A stretch of 64,000 nucleotides of DNA from NCBI GenBank assembly GCA_023388195.1, contig JAEWGR010000122.1, forward strand, positions 1 to 64,000, read 5' to 3'. Under the pieces are notes generated by a model that saw nothing but the letters and a program-made list of their open reading frames with translations, had not been told where the DNA came from and searched no databases. Source of the DNA: Bacillota bacterium (GTDB lineage Bacteria; Bacillota; Negativicutes; Sporomusales; Sporomusaceae). Below, piece after piece: positions 16,666-25,925 of this stretch. The first letter of the stretch is position 1; each line of letters begins with the position of its first letter. The translations under genes were made by a program, and so were the position numbers.

Positions 16666-17388
16666 TCAGAAAAAACCGTTAGCCAGACTGAACGAATGCC
16701 TGACTTCATTATATTGAAAAAGTTCACTGACGGTGACAAACTCGTAGCCCCGTTCCCGCAGACGATCAATAATAATTCCCAAAGCCTGGGGGGTTGGCAA
16801 CGGATACTGTCCGTCATGCAGCAGGATAATACTGCCCGGTTTTATCTCTGCCAGTACTTTGTCAACCACATTGGCGGCAGGCGGGCAACTCCAGTCTCTG
16901 GGGTCAATCGACCATAAAACAACCGCGTACCCCCGCTGGCGGGCAATCTCCGTAACCTGGCTGTTATAAAACCCCCCGGGCGGACGGAATAAGGTAGGTC
17001 TGGGGGCAATTGCCGTAATCGCTTTTTCTGCTTTTTCAAACTCTTCGGCAACTTTTTGCGGACTCAGCTTTGGTAATGACGGGTGACTGTAGGTATGAGC
17101 CCCGATCTCGTGTCCGTCAGCCACCTCCTGCGCCACAAGTCCGGGTAAGGCTTCGGCATTTTGCCCAAGCACAAAAAAAGTTGCCCGCACATTTTTGGCT
17201 TTCAAGACCGCTAAAATCTCCGGTGTTGCTTTATAATTCGGCCCGTCATCAATAGTGATTGCCACTACCTTATGGGTAGTGGGCACTTTCGAGATTACCT
17301 GCGTATCATCTGCAAGTTGTTTTTCGGCCACTCCGGCCAACACAACCATAACAGCTATCGTGCACAGCATTAAATAGCGTCTATTCAT
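16666..17388 (-). CDS. Polysaccharide deacetylase (NodB domain), exported
   Basis: A NodB-homology deacetylase of the PdaA/PdaB-like group, probably removing N-acetyl groups from cell-wall glycan. An N-terminal signal/anchor segment (RRYLMLCTIAVMVVLAGVA) is followed by the metal and catalytic motifs: TIDDGPN (catalytic base Asp, metal Asp), HTYSHPSL (metal His pair), RPPGGFYN and IILLHDG. ATG at 17388 follows GGGAGGTTCTT, giving 240 residues. The gene is flanked by unrelated genes and is likely monocistronic. In spore-forming Firmicutes such genes can act in cortex or wall remodelling. Confidence 0.9.
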   Translation of the reverse strand: MNRRYLMLCTIAVMVVLAGVAEKQLADDTQVISKVPTTHKVVAITIDDGPNYKATPEILAVLKAKNVRATFFVLGQNAEALPGLVAQEVADGHEIGAHTYSHPSLPKLSPQKVAEEFEKAEKAITAIAPRPTLFRPPGGFYNSQVTEIARQRGYAVVLWSIDPRDWSCPPAANVVDKVLAEIKPGSIILLHDGQYPLPTPQALGIIIDRLRERGYEFVTVSELFQYNEVRHSFSLANGFF

Positions 17389-17540
17389 AAGAACCTCCCT
17401 GTACATTGATTTTCAGGTATATACGCCTCAGATATTTAACTGTATGAATAAATATATGCGTAAACCGACGAGATATATCTGGAGCTGTACTAATTCCAGG
17501 GAAAACAGGCGAAAGTCAGTAAGAAAATAGTATCCACTAC

Positions 17541-17623
17541 TTGGACACCGGCTCTTTAGCTTATATAAAAATATTACAAAATTAAAGAATACCCTTGCTT
17601 TCTGGCAAATATGAATATATAAT
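17541..17623 (+). promoter_or_regulatory. Two sigma-A promoters upstream of the glutamine-type transporter
   Basis: The first is TTGGAC (17541-17546), 17 bp, TATAAA (17564-17569). The second is TTGCTT (17595-17600), 17 bp, TATAAT (17618-17623). Both point right toward glnQ and both lie upstream of the hairpin at 17664-17700. The rest of 17389-17540 shows no gene or clear motif. Confidence 0.72.
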
Positions 17624-17663
17624 AATAAATCATCAGCAGTATATTACATGTAGGCTGAGCAAA

Positions 17664-17700
17664 GGCGCTCAATCCAAGTTGGATTGAACGCCTTTTTTTG
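17664..17700 (+). terminator. Terminator/attenuator hairpin in the glnQ leader
   Basis: AGGCG-C-TCAATCC pairs with GGATTGA-A-CGCCT, followed by seven T residues. No gene ends upstream on this strand within 1.6 kb, and promoters lie directly upstream, so this is most likely a leader attenuator of the transporter operon or the end of a small RNA of about 70 nt. Confidence 0.75.
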
Positions 17701-17733
17701 TTACCAATTTTTAGAAGAGAGGAGGAATGCTAT

Positions 17734-18459
17734 ATGATTACCTTATCTAAGGTAAACAAATCTTTTGGCAGCAATCACGTACTTAAAGACATTGATTTAA
17801 CTGTAAAAACCGGTGAGAAACTTGTTGTAATCGGACCAAGCGGTTCCGGCAAAAGTACAATGATCAGGTGTATGAACCTCCTGGAGCGCCCCAATAGCGG
17901 CAGCGTAACGGTAGATGGGGTAGATATTACTGCCGCCAACGCATCAGTCAATCAAATCCGCCAGTCGGCCGCCATGGTATTTCAACAATTCAATCTCTAT
18001 CCCCACAAAACAGTACTGGAAAACTTGACCCTGGCCCCTATTCTGCTGAAAGGCATCAAAAAAGAAGAAGCAGCAGCAACAGGTATGGCCTTCCTTGACC
18101 GGGTGGGACTTAAAGAAAAAGCCGATGCCTATCCGTCTCAATTATCCGGTGGCCAGCAGCAGCGCGTCGCAATCGCCCGGGCCCTGAACATGCATCCGAA
18201 AATAATGCTGTTTGACGAGCCTACCTCGGCGCTTGATCCGGAAATGATTAAAGAGGTACTTGACGTTATGGTCGATCTGGCCAACGAGGGAATAACCATG
18301 GTGGTAGTCACTCACGAAATGGGATTCGCCCGCAGGGTTGCCGATAGAGTCATCTTTATGGACGAAGGGCGAATTATGGAGCAGGGGACACCGGAACACT
18401 TCTTTGTTAACCCTGACCATGACCGAACCAAACTATTTTTAAGTCGTATTCTGCATTAA
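17734..18459 (+). CDS. glnQ: Polar amino acid ABC transporter ATP-binding protein (GlnQ type)
   Basis: The ATPase of a type I amino acid importer, 241 residues. Walker [10 protein letters not shown] is at about 34-42, the Q-loop is FQQFNLYPH, the signature is LSGGQQQR, Walker B is [14 protein letters not shown] and the switch is VTHEMG. This matches the GlnQ/HisP group that imports glutamine, glutamate or other polar amino acids. ATG at 17734 follows GAGAGGAGG. It is followed by the binding protein and two permeases in one operon, with the ATPase gene first. Confidence 0.94.
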   Translation: MITLSKVNKSFGSNHVLKDIDLTVKTGEKLVVIGPSGSGKSTMIRCMNLLERPNSGSVTVDGVDITAANASVNQIRQSAAMVFQQFNLYPHKTVLENLTLAPILLKGIKKEEAAATGMAFLDRVGLKEKADAYPSQLSGGQQQRVAIARALNMHPKIMLFDEPTSALDPEMIKEVLDVMVDLANEGITMVVVTHEMGFARRVADRVIFMDEGRIMEQGTPEHFFVNPDHDRTKLFLSRILH

Positions 18460-18485
18460 TCTAAAAAAAACGGAGGCGATTATTT

Positions 18486-19310
18486 ATGAAACTAATGAAA
18501 AAACCTGTACTCATTTCTTTCGTTATGTTGCTGGCTTTCAGCCTGTTCCTGGCAGGATGCGGCGGTTCCTCAACCCAGCCGGCGGCATCAAAAGATGAAG
18601 TCCCTGCCGATATTAAAGCCATTAAAGACCGGGGCGTATTTAAGGCCGGCGTAAAAGTGGACGTGCCCAAGTTTGGTTACAAAGATCCCAAAACCGGCAA
18701 CGTTGAGGGTTTTGAAATTGATTTGGTTAAAGCCTTAGCCAAAAAAATACTTGGCGATGAAAACAAAATCGAGTTGACAGGCACTGTGGCCAAAACCCGC
18801 GGTCCCCTGCTTGACAATGGCGATGTCGATGTCGTACTTGCCACCTTTACCATTACCGAAGAACGTAAAAACAGCTACAACTTCTCTGACCCCTATTACA
18901 CCGACGGTGTGGCCTTAATGGTTAAAAAGGCCGCCGGCGCCCAGAGCTTAAAAGATTTGGCCGGTAAAAAGATTGGGGTTGCCCAGAGCTCTACCAGCCG
19001 CAAAGCCATCCAGGAAGCAGCCGATAAACAAGGCATTAAAGTCAGCTTCCTTGAATTCGGCACCTACGCCGAAGTAAAAGCCGCCTTGGATTCGGGCCGT
19101 GTTGACTGCTTTAGTGTTGACGCCGCCATCCTCTTTGGTTATTTAGATGATTCCACTACCATTCTCAGCGATCGCTTTGCCCCCCAGGAGTATGGAGCAG
19201 CCACCAAGAAATCCAATACTGCCCTGGCTAAATTAGTAAATGATACCTTAACCGACATGAAAAAATCCGGTGAGATTGACAAACTGCTTGCGAAATGGGG
19301 ACTTAAATAG
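18486..19310 (+). CDS. glnH: Amino acid ABC transporter substrate-binding lipoprotein
   Basis: A 274-residue periplasmic-binding-protein-like lipoprotein. A signal peptide ends in the lipobox LAGC near residue 22. SBP_bac_3 features follow: RGVFKAGVKVDVPKFGYKDPKTG, GFEIDLVKALAKKI, ERKNSYNFSDPYYTDGVALMV and DLAGKKIGVAQSS. The ligand is probably glutamine or glutamate, by comparison with the operon type and not by residue matching. It is transcribed with glnQ, 26 bp downstream, and overlaps the next permease gene by one base. Confidence 0.92.
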   Translation: MKLMKKPVLISFVMLLAFSLFLAGCGGSSTQPAASKDEVPADIKAIKDRGVFKAGVKVDVPKFGYKDPKTGNVEGFEIDLVKALAKKILGDENKIELTGTVAKTRGPLLDNGDVDVVLATFTITEERKNSYNFSDPYYTDGVALMVKKAAGAQSLKDLAGKKIGVAQSSTSRKAIQEAADKQGIKVSFLEFGTYAEVKAALDSGRVDCFSVDAAILFGYLDDSTTILSDRFAPQEYGAATKKSNTALAKLVNDTLTDMKKSGEIDKLLAKWGLK

Positions 19311-19981
19311 TGCCAGGTCCCTTCGCCGGGTTTAAGTGGCTGGCGTTATTCCAGGATTGGACAGTCTTTGCCGAAGGTTTTCTCACAACACTTATGGTAG
19401 CAGCCTTAGGTTTGACGTTGGCATTAACCCTTGGCATTCTGTTCGGTATTCTTGGCACCGCCCCCGGACGGGTATTCCGCGCTATTAACCGGATCTATGT
19501 CGAATTCATTCAGAATACCCCGTTAGTCATCCAGGTCATCTTTCTCTATCATGGCCTGCCGCATCTGGGTATTATGCTCCCGGTGTTTTCTATTGGTGTC
19601 CTGGGGTTAGGTGTATATCATGGCGCTTATGTTGCCGAAGCAATCCGGGCCGGACTGCAGGCTGTCCCCAAAGGCCAGCTCGAATCCGCCTATTCTCAGG
19701 GTTTTAATTATTGGCAGGCCATGCGTTATATTGTCCTGCCACAGGCTAAACGAATTGTCCTCCCGCCGATCACCAATCAGTCGGTCAGTCTGATTAAAAA
19801 CACCTCTGTATTAGCGATGGTGGCCGGCGGGGATCTTATGTACCATGCTGACTCCTGGTCCAGCAGCAACCTCTATTATGGACCAGCCTATGTGATTACC
19901 GGTCTCCTCTATCTCTCTCTTTGCTATCCGCTGGCCAACCTAGCCCGGCGCATGGAAAAGAAACAGGAGGTCTCATTATGA
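19310..19981 (+). CDS. glnP: Amino acid ABC transporter permease 1
   Basis: An integral membrane subunit, 223 residues, of the HisM/GlnP family. The EAA coupling loop appears as [22 protein letters not shown], and the segment [20 protein letters not shown] is characteristic. Translation starts at GTG 19310, sharing one base with the binding-protein stop codon (TAGTG), so coupling is likely. The ATGA overlap with the following permease shows tight stoichiometry. Confidence 0.91.
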   Translation: MPGPFAGFKWLALFQDWTVFAEGFLTTLMVAALGLTLALTLGILFGILGTAPGRVFRAINRIYVEFIQNTPLVIQVIFLYHGLPHLGIMLPVFSIGVLGLGVYHGAYVAEAIRAGLQAVPKGQLESAYSQGFNYWQAMRYIVLPQAKRIVLPPITNQSVSLIKNTSVLAMVAGGDLMYHADSWSSSNLYYGPAYVITGLLYLSLCYPLANLARRMEKKQEVSL

Positions 19982-20628
19982 TTTTAGACCTTCTAAAACC
20001 GGAGATTGCCTTATTCCTGCTGGATGGACTGTATATCACCCTTAAAATATCCATCACATCCATTATTTTAAGTCTTCTCTTTGGCACAGTACTGGGAGTG
20101 GCTCAATCCTCCGGGCATCCACTCTACAGCCGGCTGGCCACCCTCTATATTGACGCCATCCGCAATACCCCGTTGCTCCTGTTCATTCTCGCCGCCAGAT
20201 TCACCACCAATCTGGAACCGGTCAACTCAGGCATTCTGGCCATGACAGTCTTTACTTCGGCAGTTATGGCGGAAATTATCCGGGGCGGCATCAATTCAGT
20301 TCATAAGGGCCAGTGGGAAGCGGCCCGTTCTCAGGGTTTCAACTACTGGCAAACCCTCCTTTATATCATCCTGCCCCAGGCTTTCCGGAACATGATTCCG
20401 CCCCTGTTATCCCAGTTTACGACAGTCATCAAGGATACTTCCTTTGTTTGGGCTGTCGGGGTTGAGGATCTGACAGGCAAAGGCATGATTATTATGGGTA
20501 AGTATGGATCAACAGCCCAGGTCTTTACCATCTTTGCCACCATCGCCGGACTATATTTCATAGTCAACTATTCACTTTCCTACATTGCCCGGTATCAGCA
20601 AAGACGGCTTGCGGCCAGAAGTTATTAG
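19978..20628 (+). CDS. Amino acid ABC transporter permease 2
   Basis: The second membrane subunit of the importer, 216 residues. It has the same family features as its partner: [17 protein letters not shown] and the coupling loop [25 protein letters not shown] at 19978 follows AGGAGG within the end of the upstream gene and overlaps it by four bases. The two permeases would form the heterodimeric channel energised by the GlnQ ATPase. A strong bidirectional terminator follows. Confidence 0.91.
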   Translation: MILDLLKPEIALFLLDGLYITLKISITSIILSLLFGTVLGVAQSSGHPLYSRLATLYIDAIRNTPLLLFILAARFTTNLEPVNSGILAMTVFTSAVMAEIIRGGINSVHKGQWEAARSQGFNYWQTLLYIILPQAFRNMIPPLLSQFTTVIKDTSFVWAVGVEDLTGKGMIIMGKYGSTAQVFTIFATIAGLYFIVNYSLSYIARYQQRRLAARSY

Positions 20629-20651
20629 CTAACTCCTCCCCTTTCGCATAC

Positions 20652-20699
20652 AAAAGCAGTGTGGGCCTTACCTGACAAAGGTAGGCCCACACTGCTTTT
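20652..20699. terminator. Bidirectional terminator between the two ABC operons
   Basis: AAAAGCAGTGTGGGCCTTACCT pairs with AGGTAGGCCCACACTGCTTTT (about 20 bp with one mismatch) around a small loop. A- and T-runs on the two sides serve both the rightward glutamine-type operon and the leftward nucleoside operon. Confidence 0.92.
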
Positions 20700-20706
20700 A
20701 CTTTTA

Positions 20707-21639
20707 TTACCGTTCTTCCCGGTTATAGGGGATCCCCAGCGCTGCCGGCGCTGCTACCCGCCGTTTCTTGGTTTCCCGGGTAACAACAATTAAGACGGCA
20801 ATGGTAATCGCATAAGGCAGCATCTTCAGGAAAAACGACGGTATGGCAATCCCAAAATTCTGCATATGAAAACCAAGCACATCAATTGTTCCAAACAGGA
20901 AACTGCCAAGAAAAGCCTTGCCCGGATGCCAGGTGGCAAAGATAACCAACGCCACCGCGATCCAGCCACGGCCGGCAGTCATGTTCTCAAGCCAGGACGG
21001 AGCATAGGCCAGCGACAGATAAGCGCCGGCCATACCGGCCAGCATGCCGCCAATGACTACAAACAGATAACGTACCCTAAATACATGAATGCCGGCAGTA
21101 TCGGCTGCCCCGGGGTTCTCGCCCACCGCCCTCATTTCCAGCCCCTTACGGGTGCGGAACAAGAAAAACCAGAGGCAGGCAACCAAACCATAACTTAGAT
21201 AAACAAGAGCATCGTGCTGAAACAGGATAACGCCGACCGCCGGCAGCTCACTGAGGCCAGGCAGGGCAATGGGTTTAAACGTATTGGTCAGCGGCACCCC
21301 AATCAGGGATTTACCAATATATCCGCTTAACCCGGTGCCGAAAATAGTCAGTGCCAGACCGCTGACAACCTGATTAGCCCGTAAAGTAATTGTTAAAAAA
21401 GCATGAATAAGCGCCATCAAGCCCCCGGCGGCAATAGCCGCCAACAAACCAAGCCAGGGATCAGTGGTTTGTAAGGCAACCATAAAACCCGTAACGGCAC
21501 CAACCAGCATCATCCCCTCAACCCCAAGGTTGATTACCCCGGCCAGCTCGGCCAGAATCTCTCCTAAAGCGGCAAGCAAAATTGGTGTACCGGCAATAAC
21601 CCCGGTAGCGAAAATAGCTACCCATACTGACTGTTCCAT
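20707..21639 (-). CDS. nupQ: Nucleoside-type ABC transporter permease (NupQ-like)
   Basis: A membrane subunit of a BMP-family importer, 310 residues with about 8-10 hydrophobic helices. Characteristic sequence is GEILAELAGVINLGVEGMMLVGA at the N-terminus and RAVGENPGAADTAGIHVFRVRYLFVVIGGMLAGMAGAYLSLAY, matching the BPD_transp_2 permeases of guanosine/nucleoside transporters (B. subtilis NupP/NupQ) and not sugar transporters. The start overlaps the end of the partner permease. It is the last gene of the operon. Confidence 0.87.
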   Translation of the reverse strand: MEQSVWVAIFATGVIAGTPILLAALGEILAELAGVINLGVEGMMLVGAVTGFMVALQTTDPWLGLLAAIAAGGLMALIHAFLTITLRANQVVSGLALTIFGTGLSGYIGKSLIGVPLTNTFKPIALPGLSELPAVGVILFQHDALVYLSYGLVACLWFFLFRTRKGLEMRAVGENPGAADTAGIHVFRVRYLFVVIGGMLAGMAGAYLSLAYAPSWLENMTAGRGWIAVALVIFATWHPGKAFLGSFLFGTIDVLGFHMQNFGIAIPSFFLKMLPYAITIAVLIVVTRETKKRRVAAPAALGIPYNREER

Positions 21640-22700
21640 TATAACCCCCGCTCCTTTTCCCGCCAGTTCAACCGGTACTGGACAAAGATTTCGCCCCCGA
21701 CGACGAAAAACAGAATAGCGCCCTGCAGCATGGCCACCGTTGCCGCCGGAAAACCGCTGGTCTGGATGCTGAAACCGCCAACCAGCATGCCGCCGAAGAT
21801 AACAGATACCAGTACAATCGCAAATGGATTCAGACGGGCCAGCCAGGCAATAATAATGGCCGAATAACCATACCCCGGCGAAATGCCATGCTGCAGCCGC
21901 TGCGTAATGCCGGACACCTCAGTCATGCCGGCCAGACCGGCTAACCCCCCGCTGATAAACATCACCAGCAGAATATTCCGCACATAATTCATGCCGGCAT
22001 AATGAGCCGCGGCCGCACTTTCACCACTGACCTTAATTTCAAACCCCCAGCGGGTATAGCGCAGCACAATATAAACAATAACAACCGCCAGCAAGGCCAG
22101 AACAAGTCCCAGATGGATACGGGTAACCCCAAACGAAGGTAAAATAGCACCGTCAGCGAACGGGGCCGTTATCGGAAATCCCAGGCCCTTAGGATCTTTC
22201 CAGGGACCGTACACCAGATAATCGACCCAGAGTATGGCAATATAATTCAACAATAAAGTTGTTATGGTCTCATTAACCTTAAAATAAGCCCGCGGTATCG
22301 CCGGCACCAGTCCCCACAAACCGCCCATAATAAATCCGGCCAGCAGCATAGCCGGCAGCAACAGCCAGGACGGCCAGTGCGGGTAGGTCAGAGCGACCCA
22401 GGTTGCCCCGAAGGCTCCCATATACAGCTGCCCTTCAGCCCCAATATTCCATAATTGCATCCGAAAGGCAACAGAAACTGCCAGGCTGGCAAAAATCAGG
22501 GGCACAGCCTTTACCAGGGTCTCCGATAATCCGTAAGCAGATCCGAAAGCCCCTTCGAACATCAATTGATATACTTCCAGTGGATCTTTGCCCGACAGGG
22601 CGATAAACAAGCCGGCAAAAATAAGGCCAATAACGATCGACAGGACCGGTACGGCTACGATCATTTTCTTAGAGACAGTGTCTCGTTTTTCAAACCGCAT
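21639..22700 (-). CDS. nupP: Nucleoside-type ABC transporter permease (NupP-like)
   Basis: The second membrane subunit, 353 residues. It begins with a cytoplasmic stretch, then multiple helices, with LWNIGAEGQLYMGAFGATW and the coupling region GESAAAAHYAGMNYVRNILLVMFISGGLAGLAGMTEVSG, as in BmpA-linked permeases. Its start lies inside the end of the ATPase gene (11-bp overlap) and its end overlaps the next permease, so the set is translationally coupled. Confidence 0.87.
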   Translation of the reverse strand: MRFEKRDTVSKKMIVAVPVLSIVIGLIFAGLFIALSGKDPLEVYQLMFEGAFGSAYGLSETLVKAVPLIFASLAVSVAFRMQLWNIGAEGQLYMGAFGATWVALTYPHWPSWLLLPAMLLAGFIMGGLWGLVPAIPRAYFKVNETITTLLLNYIAILWVDYLVYGPWKDPKGLGFPITAPFADGAILPSFGVTRIHLGLVLALLAVVIVYIVLRYTRWGFEIKVSGESAAAAHYAGMNYVRNILLVMFISGGLAGLAGMTEVSGITQRLQHGISPGYGYSAIIIAWLARLNPFAIVLVSVIFGGMLVGGFSIQTSGFPAATVAMLQGAILFFVVGGEIFVQYRLNWREKERGL

Positions 22701-24204
22701 GTGCAGTCATTCTCCTCTCGCCAGCCATCATCATTCCCACCTCTTCGAGCGAAGCCGCACAGGGATCAACAACCCCCATTAATTCCCCCCGGTGCAGCAC
22801 AGCTAAGCGGTCTGATAAGGCAAACAAATCATCAAGCTCCTCGGAAATAAGCAATATCGCCTTACCGGCTTCCCGCTGGGCCAGCAGCAATTGCCGCACA
22901 GTCTCCATCGCCCCCACATCCAGGCCGCGCATGGGATAGACAGCTACAATCAGCCGGGGATCGGCGGTAATCTCCCGGGCCAGCAGCAGCTTCTGCAGGT
23001 TGCCGCCTGACAGGTTCCGTACCGGGTTAGCTACATTGGCAATCTTGATGCCAAAACGCTCAATGGCCTGCAGTGTCTCCGCCAGTGCCGCTTTCCAATT
23101 AATAAACCAGCCCTGTTGGGCATAACTTTTTAACAGATAGTTGTCCACGGCATCCAGCCCGGGGACCAGGCCTGTGCCCAAGCGGTCTTCCGGTACATAG
23201 CTGACGCCGGCTTCAATAAAGGCTTTGGGGTTGCCGCCCGTAAGGTCGGTTCCCTGGACAAGCCGTTTGCCCCCCTCCAGTTCCCGGAGTCCGGCCACCG
23301 CCTCGGCCAGTTCACTTTGCCCATTGCCGGCTACCCCGGCAATCCCCAGAATCTCACCGGCATGGATAGCCAGCGATAAGCCACGGATAGCCAGCTGGCC
23401 GCGATTATTCAAGCAGGAAATATTCTCAAGCCCTAATACCTTCTCCCCCGGCACAGCCGGGCTTTTGGTACAGCTAATCTCCATACTGTTGCCAACCATC
23501 ATCCGGGTCAACAATTGTTCATTGGCTCTTTCCGTCCTGGTTTGCCCGACTGATTGGCCTCCGCGCAGCACAGTAATCGAATCGGTCCCTGCCAGCACCT
23601 CACTAAGCTTGTGGGAGATCACGATGATCGCCTTGCCCTGTTTGGCCATCAGCCGGAGTGTGGCATACAAATCCCGGGCTTCCTGGGGTGTCAATACCGC
23701 CGTCGGCTCATCCAGAATCAGAATCTCGGCCCCCCGGAACAAGGCCTTGAGGATCTCTACCCGCTGCTGCTCACCGACAGTCAACTGCCATACGCGGGCA
23801 GCAGGATCGATCAGCATGCCATATTGCCGGCAAAACTCACCGACCTGTGCCTCCACCTCCGCCTTGTTGAACAACACCCCGCCATTGCCGAGGCCCAGCG
23901 TAATATTCTCCGCCACAGTAAAAGATTTAATCAGTTTAAAATGCTGATGCACCATACCAATGCCATGGGCAACCGCATCTTTAGGCGACCGCAGGTCAAC
24001 CTTTTGCCCACGCAGATAAATCTCGCCCTCATCCGGCCGGTACAGACCGGTAAGGATGCTCATCAACGTACTTTTCCCGGCGCCATTTTCGCCAAGCAAG
24101 GCATGAATCTCGGATTTATTAATGGTCAGACTGACACGATCATTCGCAATGACTCCGGGGAAGCGTTTTGTTACATGAATCATTTCCACCATGGGAATTG
24201 TCAC
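22690..24204 (-). CDS. nupO: Nucleoside-type ABC transporter ATP-binding protein (two ATPase domains, NupO-like)
   Basis: A double-length ATPase of about 504 residues, as in sugar/nucleoside importers. Domain 1 has Walker A GENGAGKST, signature LTVGEQQRVEI and Walker B ILILDEPTAVLTPQE. Domain 2 has a degenerate Walker A (GVAGNGQSE) and a signature LSGGNLQKLLLARE, and the second Walker B reads LIVAVYPMRGLD, where the usual acidic residue of the motif is replaced. The degenerate second site is normal for this family. GTG at 24204 follows AAAGGTGG at good spacing; the frame is open to 24393 but lacks a better start. Confidence 0.9.
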   Translation of the reverse strand: MTIPMVEMIHVTKRFPGVIANDRVSLTINKSEIHALLGENGAGKSTLMSILTGLYRPDEGEIYLRGQKVDLRSPKDAVAHGIGMVHQHFKLIKSFTVAENITLGLGNGGVLFNKAEVEAQVGEFCRQYGMLIDPAARVWQLTVGEQQRVEILKALFRGAEILILDEPTAVLTPQEARDLYATLRLMAKQGKAIIVISHKLSEVLAGTDSITVLRGGQSVGQTRTERANEQLLTRMMVGNSMEISCTKSPAVPGEKVLGLENISCLNNRGQLAIRGLSLAIHAGEILGIAGVAGNGQSELAEAVAGLRELEGGKRLVQGTDLTGGNPKAFIEAGVSYVPEDRLGTGLVPGLDAVDNYLLKSYAQQGWFINWKAALAETLQAIERFGIKIANVANPVRNLSGGNLQKLLLAREITADPRLIVAVYPMRGLDVGAMETVRQLLLAQREAGKAILLISEELDDLFALSDRLAVLHRGELMGVVDPCAASLEEVGMMMAGERRMTAHAV

Positions 24205-24319
24205 TACATAAACCACCTTTCTTCGGATGGACTTGGTCCTTGGCGGCGGGTACTTACAGAATAATAAATACCGATCGCCAAAGATCCGGCCGCACACCAC
24301 TGCTGACACCAGCATTACA

Positions 24320-24348
24320 GAAGGCCGTTTCTCAACAAAACGGCCTTC
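24320..24348 (-). other. Intercistronic stem-loop between bmp lipoprotein and ATPase genes
   Basis: GAAGGCCGTTT pairs with AAACGGCCTTC around a short loop in the 150-bp gap. No T-run follows on the minus strand, so it is more likely an mRNA-stabilising or processing hairpin that raises binding-protein level than a full terminator. Confidence 0.6.
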
Positions 24349-24358
24349 CCCATATTTA

Positions 24359-25480
24359 TTACTTGGCAATAGTTCCGTCAACGCCCTGCACAAACCAGTT
24401 AAACTCCAGCATATCTTTATCCGACATTTTCTGACCGGCCGGAACTTTTACATTGCCCTGCTGGTCATTAATCGGGCCTGTAAATACATCCCACTGGCCT
24501 TTAACGATCTCGTCCTTCTTCTTAGCGATCATCGCTTTCGTATCTTCGGCAACCATGGGTCCGTAAGGGCCAAGATCGATAAGATTATCGGCCATGGGTC
24601 CCCAGTACTGCTCTGATTTCCAGGACTTGTCCAGAATCGATTTAACGGTTTTCACATAATAAGGCCCCCAGTTCCAGACCGGACCGGTAAGGATGGCTTT
24701 AGGGGCAAAATTGCGCATGTCCGTGTTGTAAGATACGGCAAATTTGCCTTTCTCCTCTGCGGCCTGCATCGGTGCAGGTGTATCCTGATGCATGGCAATT
24801 ACGTCAGCCCCGGCGTCAAGCAGGCTTTTGGCCGCGTCTTTTTCAGTAGCGGGGTTATACCAGGTATTAGTCCATACCACTTTTACCTTAGCATTCGGAT
24901 TTGCTGCCTGTACCCCCAGCGTGAAGGCATTAATCCCGCGTACAACCTCCGGAATCGGGAATGCAGCTACATAGCCGATGGTATTACTTTGCGTCTGCTT
25001 GCCGGCGGCAAGCCCGGACAAGTATCGGGCCTGATACATTCTGCCAAAATAGGTACCCACATTATTGGCTGTTTTAAAACCGGAGCAATGCAGGAAGGTA
25101 ACATCAGGAAACTTCTGGGCTACCTTTTGTACATAATCCATATAGCCAAAGCTGGTGGCAAAAATAATTTTATTGCCTTTCATCGCCAGTTCTGTCAAAA
25201 CCCGCTCAGCATCAGCCCCTTCAGGAACTGCCTCCACATACGTTGTCTCGACATTAGGCATTTCTTTCTCTAATTGCTTACGGCCCTGATCATGAGCATA
25301 CGACCAGCCCGCATCCCCTACCGGCCCAACATAAACGAAGGCTACTTTCACCTTTTCTGCTTTTGCAGGCTGATTTTCTGCCGGTTTTTGTCCGCCACAG
25401 CCTGCAATCAGAATGGCCATGACCAGTAAGGTAACCAGCACAAGAAGACCCTTATTCCGTTTGCCTTGCCTTATCACCAT
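24359..25480 (-). CDS. nupN: BMP family substrate-binding lipoprotein (nucleoside)
   Basis: The solute-binding component, 373 residues, of the BmpA/Med family. The lipoprotein signal ends at the lipobox LIAGC near residue 28. Family features include KVAFVYVGPVGDAGWSYAHDQGRKQLE, IIFATSFGYMDYVQKVAQKFPDV, FGRMYQARYLSGLAAGKQT, and an acidic/aromatic ligand-binding region with DVIAMHQDTPAPMQAAEEKG. Guanosine or other purine nucleosides are the likely ligands, supported by the guanine-class riboswitch upstream. The start ATG follows GGGGGAGAT. It is the first gene of the operon. Confidence 0.9.
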   Translation of the reverse strand: MVIRQGKRNKGLLVLVTLLVMAILIAGCGGQKPAENQPAKAEKVKVAFVYVGPVGDAGWSYAHDQGRKQLEKEMPNVETTYVEAVPEGADAERVLTELAMKGNKIIFATSFGYMDYVQKVAQKFPDVTFLHCSGFKTANNVGTYFGRMYQARYLSGLAAGKQTQSNTIGYVAAFPIPEVVRGINAFTLGVQAANPNAKVKVVWTNTWYNPATEKDAAKSLLDAGADVIAMHQDTPAPMQAAEEKGKFAVSYNTDMRNFAPKAILTGPVWNWGPYYVKTVKSILDKSWKSEQYWGPMADNLIDLGPYGPMVAEDTKAMIAKKKDEIVKGQWDVFTGPINDQQGNVKVPAGQKMSDKDMLEFNWFVQGVDGTIAK

Positions 25481-25615
25481 ATCTCCCCCTGTAAAAAAAT
25501 TGCCACTCGCTCTATCATATACGGATGAATCCAGAGCAGCCTAACTAAAGAACGCGGCTTGCCCGGGCTTGGCGAAAGTACAGCCCGGTGCTTATGGCAG
25601 CTACCCTTGCTGCCG

Positions 25616-25684
25616 GAACAAACACGAAAGCCCGGCCAGAAGCCTGCACTCAATCTTGAGAGCGGACCTCCTGCCGGGCTTTTC
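25616..25684 (-). terminator. Terminator of the guanine riboswitch leader
   Basis: On the minus strand GAAAAGCCCGGC pairs with GCCGGGCTTTC across a loop of about 35 nt, followed by GTGTTTGTT. It lies 30 nt after the purine aptamer and is the likely expression platform. A further hairpin, CCGGGCTTGG to ACAGCCCGG (25561-25590), lies closer to the gene. Confidence 0.55.
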
Positions 25685-25713
25685 TATGGTTCACCACAGA
25701 AAATAGGACACTT

Positions 25714-25784
25714 CCACTCATAGTAAGGGCATTTACGGTTCCCTTGTAGAAACTCCCAGACCATATCTCCGGGATTATACGAGC
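25714..25784 (-). promoter_or_regulatory. Purine riboswitch, guanine class
   Basis: The minus strand shows the conserved core: CTCGTATAATC, then ATATGG, GGGAGTTTCTAC, AACCGTAAA and ACTATGAG. CTCGTA and TATGAG form P1. The specificity position, the pyrimidine before TATGAG, is C (as in xpt guanine aptamers) and not T (adenine aptamers). It controls the BMP-type transporter operon, which fits purine nucleoside import. Confidence 0.93.
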
Positions 25785-25826
25785 ACATATGTAATTAAAC
25801 TTACGCAAAAATCTGTTTTCGGATTG

Positions 25827-25855
25827 AGTATACCTTATAATGAGGCAAAAGTCCA
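25827..25855 (-). promoter_or_regulatory. Probable promoter of the purine riboswitch transcript
   Basis: Minus strand TGGACT (25850-25855), 17 bp, TATACT (25827-25832), about 45 bp before the aptamer. The -10 is good and the -35 moderate. Confidence 0.55.
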
Positions 25856-25902
25856 TAAAAATCGGCACGGTTCCGACAGCCTTCCCGGTAAACGCTGTTG
25901 GA
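25855..25902 (-). terminator. Probable terminator of the ilv operon
   Basis: TTCC-A-ACAGC pairs with GCTGT-C-GGAA on the minus strand, followed after nine bases by TTTTT. It lies just after the ilvH stop codon and before the promoter of the next operon. Confidence 0.5.
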
Positions 25903-25925
25903 AACAAGTCTATCGCAACTACTAA

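Noticed and set aside
23225..24264. Plus-strand frames of about 240 codons opposite the nucleoside ABC ATPase
   Set aside because: Antisense to a clear ATPase gene; no family features.
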